DNA from: Candidatus Palauibacter poriticola
Lineage (GTDB): Bacteria; Gemmatimonadota; Gemmatimonadetes; Palauibacterales; Palauibacteraceae
DNA: 64,000 nucleotides
Direction of reading: 5' to 3'
NCBI GenBank assembly: GCA_012270965.1
Contig: JAAXHJ010000067.1
Coordinates: forward strand, 1 to 64,000
Under the pieces are notes generated by a model. That model was not told the origin of the DNA. It did not search any database and saw only the letters and a list, made by a program, of their open reading frames with translations. Below are positions 18,674-29,438 of this stretch, one piece after another (positions within the stretch are counted from its first letter, which is position 1; every line of letters begins with the position of its first letter). The position numbers and the translations under genes were made by a program.

Positions 18674-20995
18674 GTGGGGCTGAGAGAACCGAGTCCCGAA
18701 AACGGAACCGCTAGCTCCGACGGACGGCCCCGTCTCGGAGCGGTCGCCTTCGCGCTCGCGGCCATTTCCTGGGCCTGCGTCGGCGGGAACACGCGCCCGA
18801 CTCCGGAGCCCGGGCCATCGCAGGAGCTGCTGGCCACACGGATCCGCACGATCATGACCGGCGAGGCTCGGCCCGAACAACAGGAAGCCTTGCAGGGGAT
18901 TGCGGCGATCGAGCCAGCTGAGGTGAGCTCGGATCTAAGGGCCGCGATGGCGGAAGCCCTCGCGTACGCGACCATGCGCGGCGGCACGGAGTTCGAGGGC
19001 GTGAGACTAACGCTCGAGCATCTTCTGGCGCCCCTCTATTCGACGAGCGAGTTGGCGATGGCACTCTCCGGCATCCCATCGCGTCGGGGGCCCACCGGCG
19101 AAGAAACAACCGCCGCCCTTCTGGCGGCGCGACTACCGGCCTCGGATGTGAGCGACTCGCTGCATGCGGCCATGAACCATGCCGTGTCCGCCATATCGGG
19201 AGAAAGGTACTCGTACGCGTTGCCCGACCGGGTGCTGGTGGGGACCCTCGCGGAACTGTTCACGGAAGAGGAACTGGCCCGGGTTATCGGCTCCATCGAG
19301 ACCGTTCCTCTGACTTCCGAGCAGATCGCGGCCATCCGCGTAGCGTTCCGGCGCTGGGGCCATCCCGCCGAGGATCGGGTTCGGGACCTCCCCGGCGATG
19401 CGCTGCGGTCGGCGATGATGGGCGCGGCGGTACGCCTCAACGAGATCCACAACAACGAGGAGTCGGAGATCCAGCGACTCGAGGCTGCCGGCGACAGGGC
19501 GGGCCAGGAGGCGATCCGGCGGCAACGGCATGGGAGGGGTTGGAGTCGGGGACCGACCCGCGCCGCCGAACTGTCGCAGGTGTTCCGCACCATCGGCGAT
19601 CCAGCGGCTCTGCCCGTCCTCGCAGGCGCCCGAAGACACAGCCGGGCGGATCTTGTCCCATTCGGCGAAGCGGCGGTTGCGCCTGCGGTGGCCGCCATCC
19701 GGAGCCCGTCGGCGCACCGCGCCCAGATGCGGTTTCTTCTTGCCGATCTGGCTAGGATCGCCTCAACCCCGCTTGCCGCCGAGAACAGGAGAGTCCTCGG
19801 CACGGTCGCCCGCGGCTTCCTGAGCGGCGAGACGTTGGCGCGAAAGGGGATGTCGGCCGGGCAGGGCTTCATCATCGAGGCCGCCGCCGACCTCGCGCTT
19901 GCCTTGGACGACCCATCTCTCGCGGCAATGGTGGACCGGCTGGCCGCCGACCCCGAGGAACTGGTTGGCATCGGAGTGGTGCCCCGAAGCGCGGATGAGT
20001 CGGCTTGGCGGTTACGCGAACGAATCGCCTGGTCGCCGGTCGTCCGGTCCCCCGAGCAACTGATCGCGATATTGCGCGCGATTCCTTCCAGTCCCCGTCC
20101 CACCCTCTCGCAAAGGGAAGCGGCGGAGCAACTGGAACGGATGCCCACAGAAGAGATCGACCACGAACTCCGTTCGGCGATGATCGACGCGTGGACGCAC
20201 ACGAGAATCCCCTCCGTGGAAGGGCGCTGGTACCATGTGCGCACGCCGCTGACAAACGCGCTCGTGGCCGGGTACGCGCCGGCCGATGTCGCGCGGCACA
20301 TGCGTGCGCTCATCGAGGGGGAGGGCGGTCCCGATCAGGACTTGGCGATCAAGGCCGTCCGCCGGTGGCGGGATGAGACGCCGGAAGAGGCGCGGGTGGC
20401 GCTGATCGAGGCGTTGGAGCACCTGAACGGCGAGGCTCGGGAGACGGGCCGGCCGGCGTACCGCACTCGCCACTATTCGCTGGCCGATGCCGTGAATCGT
20501 CTGGACGATCCAAGGGGAGTGCCCGCCCGAATTCGTGCCGGGACGGGCCTCACGTGCGGTGGGACGACGCCGGCTCTCCTCGAAGTGTCGGTCGAGGAGA
20601 TGGCTCGGGCGGTCATCGAAGACGGGGTGCCTGGCTGGCTCGTCGCCGACGGCCTGCGGGAGTTGGGCTACATCAGCGCGGGCGGAGGGCTTCGCTGGCG
20701 GCCGGAACGGATTCGCGCATTGATCCTCGATACCGCGATCCTCTTCCTGGACGGTAAGCAGCCAACCCTGTCCTCGTCGGTATCCGCGGAGGATCGGATC
20801 TCCATCCTTGAGGCGGCGCTCTACCTGGCGGTGGCCACGGGCGACGAGCGTCTTTCCGATCGAGTGAATGATCTCGCTACCGACGCGGCTGCGGTGGAGG
20901 CACTGGGTCCGGATCCGGCCGAGGCGTCCGACGTGAGCGCCTACGCCCGCGAACTACTTGCCGCACGACCCCTCCTGGGCCTCTCGGACTGCTGA
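18674..20995 (+). CDS. Uncharacterised lipoprotein, helical-repeat-like
   Basis: GTG start just after the previous stop; LGAVAFALAAISWAC lipobox; long alpha-rich sequence with no motif I recognise. Confidence 0.65.
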   Translation: MGLREPSPENGTASSDGRPRLGAVAFALAAISWACVGGNTRPTPEPGPSQELLATRIRTIMTGEARPEQQEALQGIAAIEPAEVSSDLRAAMAEALAYATMRGGTEFEGVRLTLEHLLAPLYSTSELAMALSGIPSRRGPTGEETTAALLAARLPASDVSDSLHAAMNHAVSAISGERYSYALPDRVLVGTLAELFTEEELARVIGSIETVPLTSEQIAAIRVAFRRWGHPAEDRVRDLPGDALRSAMMGAAVRLNEIHNNEESEIQRLEAAGDRAGQEAIRRQRHGRGWSRGPTRAAELSQVFRTIGDPAALPVLAGARRHSRADLVPFGEAAVAPAVAAIRSPSAHRAQMRFLLADLARIASTPLAAENRRVLGTVARGFLSGETLARKGMSAGQGFIIEAAADLALALDDPSLAAMVDRLAADPEELVGIGVVPRSADESAWRLRERIAWSPVVRSPEQLIAILRAIPSSPRPTLSQREAAEQLERMPTEEIDHELRSAMIDAWTHTRIPSVEGRWYHVRTPLTNALVAGYAPADVARHMRALIEGEGGPDQDLAIKAVRRWRDETPEEARVALIEALEHLNGEARETGRPAYRTRHYSLADAVNRLDDPRGVPARIRAGTGLTCGGTTPALLEVSVEEMARAVIEDGVPGWLVADGLRELGYISAGGGLRWRPERIRALILDTAILFLDGKQPTLSSSVSAEDRISILEAALYLAVATGDERLSDRVNDLATDAAAVEALGPDPAEASDVSAYARELLAARPLLGLSDC

Positions 20996-21086
20996 TCGCG
21001 ACCGTGGAACCGGCGGACCTTCGGGTTCCACCTGGCAACCGCCTGCCCCGCGCGGCCGGATAGTCCGGGACCGCGACCCTGCCTCG

Positions 21087-22796
21087 TCAGTGGCCGATGG
21101 CGAGGCCGTCCTTGCGGGGATCCGAGGCTCCGGCCCAGCCGCGCTCCAGCTTCATGACGAGCTGACCGCCGCCGAACGAGGCGCTCTCCCAGTCCACGAG
21201 TTCGTGGCCGAGCGCGCTCATGCCGGCTTCGAGTCCATCCGTGAGCCTCTCGACCGCCACGCGGAGCCCGCCCATGTGGCGGAAGCGGGCCGCGTCGATC
21301 GCCTGCTGCGGGTCCATCCCGAACTCGATCATGTTGAGCACGACCTGCGCGTGCCCCTGCGGCTGCATCGATCCGCCCATGACTCCGAACGCCATCAGCG
21401 GCTCTCCGTCCCGCGTCACGAACCCCGGGATGAGCGTGTGGAAGGGCCGCTTGCCGGGCGCGACTTGGTTCGGGTGCCCGTCCTCGAGCGTGAAGCCGGC
21501 GCCCCGGTTCTGCAGCACGAAGCCCGTCCCCGGGACGACGACGCCCGAACCGAACGAGCCATAGATGGAGTGGATGAAGGAGACCATGTTTCCGTACCGG
21601 TCGGCGACCGACAGGTAGATCGTCTCCGTGGCGGTCGCGAACTCGCCGGGCTCGACCCGCTCGGCGGCCACTGCCGGGTTGATGAGCGCCCGCCTCGATG
21701 CGAGATAGTCGGGGTCGAGGAGCTGTTTCGGGTCGATCTCCATGTGATCGGCGTCCCCGACATGCCGGGCCAGGTCCGCGAAAGCCACCTTCTTGGCCTC
21801 GATCAGGTGGTGGAGATACTCGGGCGAGTTATGCCCCATCCCCGCCAAGTCGAACGGTTCGAGCATCCCCAGCATCTGCAGGGCGGCGACTCCCTGGCCG
21901 GCGGGCGGCAACTCCCAGATCCTCCACCCCTTGTAGTCCATCGACAGCGGCTCCACCCAGCGCACCTCCATCGCCGCCATGTCCTCCGGCGTCAGGTAGC
22001 CACCGAGTTCCGCGAGTCCCTCGGCCACCCGCGTACCCAGTTCGCCGCCGTACATGGCGACCGGGCCTTCCGCCGCGATCGTGCGCAGGGAGCGCGCGAA
22101 GTCGGGGTTCCGAAACCACTCGCCCGCTTCGGGCGCCCGCTCGCCGTCGATCAGGTAGGTCGCCGCGGCCCCCGGATCCGCTTGGAGCTTGCGCAACTGC
22201 CCCCGCCACTGGCCCGCAATGATCGGGGTGACGGGGAAGCCCTCCTCCGCCAGGGCGATGGCCGGCGCCACGAGTTCGGCGAGCGGGCGGCTCCCGTACT
22301 CTTCGTTGAGGGCGCCCCAGCCCGCGATCGCCCCGGGCACGGTCACCGCCCCCGGCCCCGAGCCCGGCACGCGGTCGTAGCCGTCCGCCCGGATCCGTTC
22401 CGGCGTCATGTGGGCCCCCGCGCGGCCGGTCGCGTCCAAGCCGACGAGACGGCCCTCCTCCGCGGACCAGAAGAGCGCGAACAGATCGCCGCCCAGCCCC
22501 GTCATGTGCGGCTCGACGAGCGAGAGCACGGACGAGGCCGCGATCGCCGCATCAAAGGCGTTGCCTCCGTCGCGCAGCACGCCGAGCGCGACGCTCGACG
22601 CCATCGGCTGACTCGTCGCGACCATTCCGTTCGGCGCGTAGACGGTGGATCGCCCGGCCATGGACCCCGGAGCGTTCATCGCGGCCTCCTGACTTGGCGA
22701 GTTCCTCAGGCTCTCCGCATCCGCCGCGCCGCAGGCGGCGGTAACGGGGAGAACGGCGAGGACGAGAGTCGCGGCAACGTCGCGCATGCACATCAT
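21087..22796 (-). CDS. Gamma-glutamyltransferase family protein
   Basis: MASSVALGVLRDGGNAFDAAIAASSVLSLVEPHMTGLGGDLFALFW; TIYLSVADRYGNMVSFIHSIYGSFGSGVVVPGTGFVLQNRGAGF. Confidence 0.92.
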   Translation of the reverse strand: MMCMRDVAATLVLAVLPVTAACGAADAESLRNSPSQEAAMNAPGSMAGRSTVYAPNGMVATSQPMASSVALGVLRDGGNAFDAAIAASSVLSLVEPHMTGLGGDLFALFWSAEEGRLVGLDATGRAGAHMTPERIRADGYDRVPGSGPGAVTVPGAIAGWGALNEEYGSRPLAELVAPAIALAEEGFPVTPIIAGQWRGQLRKLQADPGAAATYLIDGERAPEAGEWFRNPDFARSLRTIAAEGPVAMYGGELGTRVAEGLAELGGYLTPEDMAAMEVRWVEPLSMDYKGWRIWELPPAGQGVAALQMLGMLEPFDLAGMGHNSPEYLHHLIEAKKVAFADLARHVGDADHMEIDPKQLLDPDYLASRRALINPAVAAERVEPGEFATATETIYLSVADRYGNMVSFIHSIYGSFGSGVVVPGTGFVLQNRGAGFTLEDGHPNQVAPGKRPFHTLIPGFVTRDGEPLMAFGVMGGSMQPQGHAQVVLNMIEFGMDPQQAIDAARFRHMGGLRVAVERLTDGLEAGMSALGHELVDWESASFGGGQLVMKLERGWAGASDPRKDGLAIGH

Positions 22797-22852
22797 TCGG
22801 CTGATCCCCGTAAGCGTTGACGGTGGCCCCGAAGCCGGGCACCGCAGGCACA

Positions 22853-23752
22853 CTACGGTCTCCATGCGGCCATGGCATCCCAGCGCGGGTGGCGCGTGAT
22901 GTTCACCGGCTCCGATCCGTCCGCGCCCATCGCGTAGATCTCGGAGTTCCCGTCCCGCTTGGTCGAGAACAGCACGTACTCGCCGTCCGGCGACCAGCGG
23001 GGCAGTTCGTCCACACCGGCGCGTCCCGACAGGTTGGTCTGGCCGCTGCCATCCGCCCCCATCACGTAGATTTCGGCGTCGCCGATGTCCCGGTAGGACG
23101 TGAAGACGATCCGCGATCCATCCGGCGACCAGGAGGGGGAACGCGCGCCGCCCTCGGCGGGGAGCCGCGCGAGCCCCGTCCCATCGGCCCGCATCGTCCA
23201 CAGCGAGAACCGCCGGCCCCCGCCGCGATCCGAGGCAAAGACGATCCGGCTGCCGTCGGGCGACCAGTCGGGATCGACGTCGAAGGACGATGGGCTCCTC
23301 GTGAGGTTGACGGGATTCAATCCATCCACGTCGATCATCCAGACCTCCGGATCCCCCGTACGCTCGGAGACGAAGACCACGCGCTTCCCGTCCGGCGACA
23401 GGCGCCCTGAACGGTCGTTGGCCGAGTCCCGCGTCACCGGCCTCGCGTTCGATCCGTCCGCGTCCATCAGGAAGATGTCGGGGTTCCCGTCGCGCCAACT
23501 CGTGAACACGATCCGCGCACCGTCCGGCGTCCAACTGGGCTCAAGATTCGTCTCCCCTTCCAACGTCAGTGGCCGCTGTCCCGTTCCGTCGGAGTTCGCC
23601 ACCCAGATGCGCATGAATCTCTCGCGGATCGCGGTGAAGACGATTTCGCCCGCCGCGGGCGGTTCGGGACCCGCGGCGTCCCCACAGCCGAGCGCCGCCG
23701 GCGATGCAAGCATCACGCAAAGGAGCCGGCACGGCGCCTTCCAAGCGTTCAT
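22853..23752 (-). CDS. TolB-like PD40 beta-propeller lipoprotein
   Basis: Repeats of SWTPDGARIVFTS, DWSPDGSRIVFAS, SWSPDGSRIVFTS, RWSPDGEYVLFS; lipobox AALGC. Confidence 0.88.
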   Translation of the reverse strand: MNAWKAPCRLLCVMLASPAALGCGDAAGPEPPAAGEIVFTAIRERFMRIWVANSDGTGQRPLTLEGETNLEPSWTPDGARIVFTSWRDGNPDIFLMDADGSNARPVTRDSANDRSGRLSPDGKRVVFVSERTGDPEVWMIDVDGLNPVNLTRSPSSFDVDPDWSPDGSRIVFASDRGGGRRFSLWTMRADGTGLARLPAEGGARSPSWSPDGSRIVFTSYRDIGDAEIYVMGADGSGQTNLSGRAGVDELPRWSPDGEYVLFSTKRDGNSEIYAMGADGSEPVNITRHPRWDAMAAWRP

Positions 23753-23867
23753 GGCGTCCGTCCTCCGGGACTCGGGAGATCTCGCGTGGTCCAGTTCCTT
23801 CGTTGCGTCCCGCCGTGGCGCGGACGAGCTTGCGCCACAGCCGTTCGGATCGACCACGGAGTCAAAG

Positions 23868-25172
23868 ATGAGACAACTTACGCGCTCGCACCAAACCCTC
23901 GTGCCCGCTGCGTCCCTTTTCCTCGCCCCGTTTCTCGCTCTCGGTTGTGGAGCACCGGCAGACGATGCGGGAGCTGCGGCGGGTGGGGAGCCTTACATGG
24001 ACGAGGCCGAACTCGAACGGCGTGCGCGCGAGATCCACGAAAGCGTGCTCACGATCGACACGCACGACGACATCCCCTTCAACTTCGCCACTCCGGAGGT
24101 GGATCCGCTCAACGCCGACCGCCAGGCGAATCTCGAGAAGATGCGGGCCGGCGGGCTCGATGTCGGCTTCTTCATCGTTTACGTGGGACAGACCGAGCGC
24201 ACGCCGGAGAACTACGAGGCGGCGAAGCAGGGCGCGATCACGAAGTTCGAGGCGATCCACCGCATGGCGAACGAGATGTACCCGGAGCGGATCGGGCTCG
24301 CCCACACCGCGGCCGACGCGGAGCGGATCCATGCCGAGGGCCGGCTCGTGGCCGCGATCGGGATCGAGAACGGGTACGTGATCGGGACGGACCTCTCCCT
24401 CCTCGAGCGGTACCACGAACTCGGTGCCCGCTACATCACGCTGGCTCACAACGGGAACAACGACATCGCCGATTCGGCCCAACCCAACTTCGCGTTCGGC
24501 GACACGCCGGAGGAGAACGGGGGAATCAGCGATTTTGGCGAACAGGCGATCGCCGAGATGAACCGGCTCGGGATCATGGTCGACGTCTCCCATGTCTCGA
24601 AGGCGGCCAGCCTCGAGGCGATGCAACTCTCCGAGGCTCCGGTCATCGCGTCGCACTCCGGCGCCCACGCGGTGAACGCCCATCCCCGCAACATGGACGA
24701 CGAGCAGCTGCACGCCCTGCGCGAGAACGGCGGCGTGATCCAGACCGTCGCCCTGGGGGCCTTCGTAAAATCGCCTCCGGAGAAGCAGCAGGCGGAGGTT
24801 GCCGCGCTCCGGGAGTTGATCGGTTTCACGAGCTTCTCGCAGATGACGGACGAACAGCGCGTCGCCTTCCGCGAGGGGATGGCCGAGATCCGGTCGCGGT
24901 ATCCGGCCGTGAACGTGGCGGATTTTGTCGACCACATCGACCACGCCGTCAACCTGATCGGAATCGACCACGTCGGAATCAGCTCGGACTTCGACGGCGG
25001 CGGCGGGATCGAGGGGTGGAGCGATGCCTCGGAGACCCTCAACGTCACGCTCGAACTCGTGCGCCGCGGCTATTCCGAGGACGAGATCCGACAGCTCTGG
25101 GGCGGAAACACCCTCCGCATCTGGCGCGCCGCCGAAGAGGTCGCCGCGGATCTACGGCGGGCCGGGAGCTGA
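23868..25172 (+). CDS. Membrane dipeptidase (M19 family), lipoprotein
   Basis: TIDTHDDIPFNF metal site; IGIENGYVIGTDLSLLERYHELGARYITLAHNGNNDIADS; MVDVSHVSKAASLEAM; HVGISSDFDGGGGIEGW. Confidence 0.93.
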   Translation: MRQLTRSHQTLVPAASLFLAPFLALGCGAPADDAGAAAGGEPYMDEAELERRAREIHESVLTIDTHDDIPFNFATPEVDPLNADRQANLEKMRAGGLDVGFFIVYVGQTERTPENYEAAKQGAITKFEAIHRMANEMYPERIGLAHTAADAERIHAEGRLVAAIGIENGYVIGTDLSLLERYHELGARYITLAHNGNNDIADSAQPNFAFGDTPEENGGISDFGEQAIAEMNRLGIMVDVSHVSKAASLEAMQLSEAPVIASHSGAHAVNAHPRNMDDEQLHALRENGGVIQTVALGAFVKSPPEKQQAEVAALRELIGFTSFSQMTDEQRVAFREGMAEIRSRYPAVNVADFVDHIDHAVNLIGIDHVGISSDFDGGGGIEGWSDASETLNVTLELVRRGYSEDEIRQLWGGNTLRIWRAAEEVAADLRRAGS

Positions 25173-25180
25173 TCCTCGGC

Positions 25181-26944
25181 ATGCGAGAACCATATGCGCG
25201 GGTCCGCCGACCGCTGACCGCCGGTCCGGGTGTCTTGGGCGCGCTCGTCGCGGCGGCGCTCACGACCGCGGCCTGCAGCGAATCGCCGCGGGAGCCCGCC
25301 GGTGCCGACGCTCCCTTCCGGGTCGGCGCGACGATCGACGTGGGGGCGGCCCCGCACGGGATCCGGTTCAGTCCGGACGGGGATACGGCCTGGGTGGCGT
25401 TGAGCGGCGAAGGCCGGATCGCGGTCGTGGATCTCTCCGAGTCCGCCGTCTTGGCGCGCTGGGACGCCGGGGACGCGCCGCTCGACCTCGCCCGAGTCGA
25501 AGGCGGCTGGCTGGTGAGCCAATTCCGGGATTCGACGCTCATACTGCTCGACGACGAGGGCCGGATCGTCCCCGGTGCCGTGTGGGGCGTCGGGGAGGGG
25601 CCGTCGCTGTTCACGCCCGGGACGGTGCGCGGAGAGACTTGGATCACGACCGAGTTCTCGGACCGGCTGTGGACGGTGGACACGCGCGAGGGCGCGCCGC
25701 AGGCGTTCCACGCCACCGGCGATCGTCCCTATCCCGCGGACGTGATGTGGGATGGATCCCACGCCTTCGTCCCCAACTTGGACGCGGGGTCGGTCTCCGT
25801 CATCGACCTTCTGAACGGCGAACTGGATGCCACGGTCGAAGCGTGTCCCGGCCCGCCGGGGGGCGCGCTCACGCCCGACCAGGTCACGTACATCGTCGCC
25901 TGCGGCGGATCCGACGAGGTGGCCTTCATCAACACCGCCTCCTTCGCGATTACGGGCCGGATCTCGGGGGGCATCGGCCCCCGGCCGTTCTCGGTTGCGG
26001 TGCCCGGCGATGGTCGCCACGCGCTGGTCAACAACGCGGGCGGGAACACCGTCTCCGTCGTCGACCTCGAGTCCCGCGCCGTCGTGCAGCGGCTGGAGGT
26101 CGGTGAGCAGCCCATCGTCCTCCGCGCGCACCCGGACGGCGAGCGCGTGTTCGTGGCGAACGAGATCTCGGGTACCCTGGTCGAACTGGCGCCGGCCCCG
26201 GCAGGGCCGGATTCACCCGCACCCTCCGGGGAGGAGGCGACGCTGAACGAGGTCGTCGTGCTCGGGATGATCCACTCGGGCCACGAGTCCAGCGCGACGT
26301 TCAGTCTGGAGGTCGTGCGAGATCTGGTGCGGGAGATCGATCCGGACTACTGGCTGACGGAGATCCCACCCAACCGCTGGGACCGGGCGTGGGCCGAGTT
26401 CGAAGCCACCGGGGCGGTCGAGGAGCCCCGGGTTCGCCGCTTCCCCGAGTACATGGAGGGACTCTTTCCCCTCTCCCGCGAATTGGACTTCGAGGTCATT
26501 CCGACGGCGGGGTGGACCGAGCCGATGTCGGACTTTCGGGCAGCGTATCTGGACGCCTATTCCCGGGACCCGGAGCGGGCCGAGGGCTGGGCGGAATACC
26601 GCGCGGCGGCCGACGCTTCAGCCGAGGCGCTCGCCGCGGCCGCGGCGGACGACCCGCGCTGGATCCACACCGATGCCTACGACGAAGCCTACGACATCCG
26701 CATGAGTGCGTACGCCCGCCTGTTCGACGCGGAACTGGGCCCCGGAGGGTGGGAGGCGATCAACGCCTCCCACTGGGCCTACATCGAAGACGGGCTGGAC
26801 CGGCATCGAGGCGAGGGGGTCCGTTTCCTCCTCACCTACGGAGCGGGGCACAAGGGGCCCTTCCTGCGTGAACTCCGGAGGCGCGACGACATCGTGCTCT
26901 TGGACGTGGGGCCGTTCCTCGACCGAGTGGCCGCCGCCCGCTAG
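25181..26944 (+). CDS. YVTN beta-propeller lipoprotein fused to a C-terminal TraB/ChaN-like domain
   Basis: PHGIRFSPDGDTAWVALSGEGRIAVVDL; HALVNNAGGNTVSVVDLESRAVV; then VVVLGMIHSGHESSATFSLEVV...RFLLTYGAGHKGPFLRELRRRDDIVLLDV. Confidence 0.75.
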   Translation: MREPYARVRRPLTAGPGVLGALVAAALTTAACSESPREPAGADAPFRVGATIDVGAAPHGIRFSPDGDTAWVALSGEGRIAVVDLSESAVLARWDAGDAPLDLARVEGGWLVSQFRDSTLILLDDEGRIVPGAVWGVGEGPSLFTPGTVRGETWITTEFSDRLWTVDTREGAPQAFHATGDRPYPADVMWDGSHAFVPNLDAGSVSVIDLLNGELDATVEACPGPPGGALTPDQVTYIVACGGSDEVAFINTASFAITGRISGGIGPRPFSVAVPGDGRHALVNNAGGNTVSVVDLESRAVVQRLEVGEQPIVLRAHPDGERVFVANEISGTLVELAPAPAGPDSPAPSGEEATLNEVVVLGMIHSGHESSATFSLEVVRDLVREIDPDYWLTEIPPNRWDRAWAEFEATGAVEEPRVRRFPEYMEGLFPLSRELDFEVIPTAGWTEPMSDFRAAYLDAYSRDPERAEGWAEYRAAADASAEALAAAAADDPRWIHTDAYDEAYDIRMSAYARLFDAELGPGGWEAINASHWAYIEDGLDRHRGEGVRFLLTYGAGHKGPFLRELRRRDDIVLLDVGPFLDRVAAAR

Positions 26945-26986
26945 CGCTAGCCGTGCGGTCGCCGCAATCGGCTGGAGCGGTACTCC

Positions 26987-28837
26987 CTAATCCCCGAGCA
27001 GGTCGAGGATGGCGGACTTCGAGATCAGCTCCGAGAAGACGTGCGGCTCGCCGCGCGGCCGGTAGAGCACGTAGAAGGGGATGCCGTAGCGGCCGAAGTC
27101 GGCGAGGTAGCGGCTGATCGAGTCGTCGCGCCGCGTCCAGTCGGCCCGCATCGCGATGACGCCGTGCTGCTCGAACGCCCCCGCGATCTCCTCGGTCTCC
27201 AGGAAGAGCGTTTCGTTGACCTTGCAGGTGAAGCACCAGTCCGCCGTCACGTCGACGAACACGTAGGTGCCCGCGGCCGCAAGTTCCTCGGCCCGCGCGC
27301 GATCAAAGGGTTGCCACGCGATCAAGCGGTCCTCCGGCGCGACGCCGATCGTCGAGGGACCCGCTTCGGACCGCCCCCCGGCCACGGTGGAGACGGCCAC
27401 GACGGTCAGCCCCGCCGCGGCGACCCCGGCGAGGCGGCGCGCCGGCCGACCGCGTGCCGACCGGCCGGAGAACCACACCGCGAGGGCCACGGCCAGCAGC
27501 CCGATCTCGAAAAAAGCCACGCGCGGTGCCGACACCAAGCCCGACATGACGAAGAGTAGCCACACGAGCGTCGCCGCGAGCAGGAAGCCCATCACGACGC
27601 GGAAGGTCGCCATCCACGGCCCCGGCCGCGGCAGCACGCGCCCCGCCGCCGGGAACGCCGCCAGGAGCAGGTATGGAGAGGCCATGCCGGTACCGATCGC
27701 CCCGAACATCGCGGCCGTCGTGCCGGAGTCCTGCGTGAGCGCGAAGCCGAGCGCGGTCCCCAGGAAGGGGGCGGAGCAGGGCGTCGCCATCAGCGTGGCG
27801 AAGAAGCCGGTCGCCAAGTGGCCCGCGAGCCCCTCGGATGGACTCGACGAGCCCACCTTCGCAAGCCTCCCCGGGAGATGGATCTCGAACAGCCCCCACA
27901 TGTTGAGCGTGAAAAGAAGGATCACGACCGCGAGCGCCCCGACGAACACCGGCTCCTGGAACTGGATCCCCCAGCCCACCGCCACGCCGGCCGCGCGCGC
28001 CCCGATCGCCGCCCCCGCCAGCAGCAGGAAGGAGAGGATGATGCCGGCCGCCGTGGCCAGCCCCCCCGCCGTGACGGCGCGCCGGCCCCCCTCGGCGCTC
28101 TTCACCAGCCCGAACACCTTCAGCGACAGCACGGGAAGCACGCACGGCATCGCGTTCAGAATCAGCCCGCCCACGAACCCCAGGAGGACGAACCAGAGCA
28201 AGCCCCGTCCGGAGCCCCCGGCCTGAGTGCCCGGGCTGACCGTTGCGGCTGGTGCCGCCGCGAAGAACTCGGGGTTCGCGCCTTCACCTCCGGCGGCGAT
28301 CGTCAGTCCCACCGTCGCCGGCGTCGTCACCGGCGCGAGACACATTTTGTCGTCGCACGCCTGGTAGGTGACGTTCGTCCGAATCGGGTACGTGCCGGCA
28401 GCCGCTCCCGGCGGCGTCGGCAGCGCGGTCCGGATGAAGATCTCGCCCTCGTACACGGAGATGGCGGTGGGCGCAAACTCGAAGCGCTTCATCTCGCCCG
28501 GGGGATAGCGAGGCGTCTCCGGCACCGGCCAGTCGGGCGGCGCCTCGATGTCGATCTCCGTCGCGATCAGGTAGTCGTAGGTCGGCTCGTAGCTGTTCGT
28601 GTGCCAGCCGTCCTCGATCGTGAGGCGCACCGCGAGTTGCGCGGCCTCGCCGGCCAAGTAGGCGGTGCGGTCGAGGGCGACGGCGAGGTCCCCCTTCTCG
28701 AGATCCAGCGCCCCCTGCGGGGGGAGCTGCGCCACCCCCGGGCCCGGGAGGAGGAATCCCGCGACCGCCGCCAGCAGCGCGGCGCGCGCCGGGCACATTC
28801 CGCCTCCGTATGTTCTGCCTCTCGAACCGACCGCCAT
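26987..28837 (-). CDS. DsbD-family thiol:disulfide interchange protein
   Basis: N-terminal DsbD-like domain (VTYQACDDKMCLAP), transmembrane core (LNAMPCVLPVLSLK, ATPCSAPFLGTALGFAL), thioredoxin-like CFTCKVNE. Start could be 28798. Confidence 0.9.
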   Translation of the reverse strand: MAVGSRGRTYGGGMCPARAALLAAVAGFLLPGPGVAQLPPQGALDLEKGDLAVALDRTAYLAGEAAQLAVRLTIEDGWHTNSYEPTYDYLIATEIDIEAPPDWPVPETPRYPPGEMKRFEFAPTAISVYEGEIFIRTALPTPPGAAAGTYPIRTNVTYQACDDKMCLAPVTTPATVGLTIAAGGEGANPEFFAAAPAATVSPGTQAGGSGRGLLWFVLLGFVGGLILNAMPCVLPVLSLKVFGLVKSAEGGRRAVTAGGLATAAGIILSFLLLAGAAIGARAAGVAVGWGIQFQEPVFVGALAVVILLFTLNMWGLFEIHLPGRLAKVGSSSPSEGLAGHLATGFFATLMATPCSAPFLGTALGFALTQDSGTTAAMFGAIGTGMASPYLLLAAFPAAGRVLPRPGPWMATFRVVMGFLLAATLVWLLFVMSGLVSAPRVAFFEIGLLAVALAVWFSGRSARGRPARRLAGVAAAGLTVVAVSTVAGGRSEAGPSTIGVAPEDRLIAWQPFDRARAEELAAAGTYVFVDVTADWCFTCKVNETLFLETEEIAGAFEQHGVIAMRADWTRRDDSISRYLADFGRYGIPFYVLYRPRGEPHVFSELISKSAILDLLGD

Positions 28838-29030
28838 TCGTCCCGATCCCCTGAACTCGCGCTTCCGGACCACCCGGCGAAAAAACTTCCGACAAACCCG
28901 GCAGCAAATTAGCCTTCCGGCCCCCGCGTCAAAACACCCGCCCCGCCCATCGCGATTGACGCCAGCGAATGCGGCGGACCACTCTTGAAGGAAGGAGAAG
29001 CGTCCCGCGACACCGGAACCGGAGGCCGAC

Positions 29031-29438
29031 ATGAAGCGCTGGGGTCTGCTGCTGCTGAGAGTGAGCACGGGGTGGCTGCTGGTGATGTGGGGGATCGACA
29101 AGTTCGTGAACGTGGAGCACGGCCAGCGCGTGGCCGAGAGCTTCTATCTCGGGATCGGTTCGCAGGCGGTCGTCCAGAACGTGTTCGGCGGTCTGGAGAT
29201 CCTCCTCGGCCTGCTCGTGGTGTTGGGCCTGTGGAGGAAGCGGGCGTACCCGGTGGCGTTCGCCGTCCTCTTCATCACGGCCCTCGCCGTGTGGAAGTCG
29301 ATCCTCGATCCGTGGGGCTGGGTCCTCGACGGATCGCAGGTCCTCTTCTATCCCTCGATCATCATTTTGGCCGGGGCCATGGTCCTCTGGGGCACGATGG
29401 ACGAGGACGAGCTGACGCTCGACGCCCGCATGGGCTGA
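29031..29438 (+). CDS. DoxX-like integral membrane protein
   Basis: Four predicted TM helices, RVSTGWLLVMWGIDKFVN...GGLEILLGLLVVLGLWRKRAYPVA. Confidence 0.65.
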   Translation: MKRWGLLLLRVSTGWLLVMWGIDKFVNVEHGQRVAESFYLGIGSQAVVQNVFGGLEILLGLLVVLGLWRKRAYPVAFAVLFITALAVWKSILDPWGWVLDGSQVLFYPSIIILAGAMVLWGTMDEDELTLDARMG

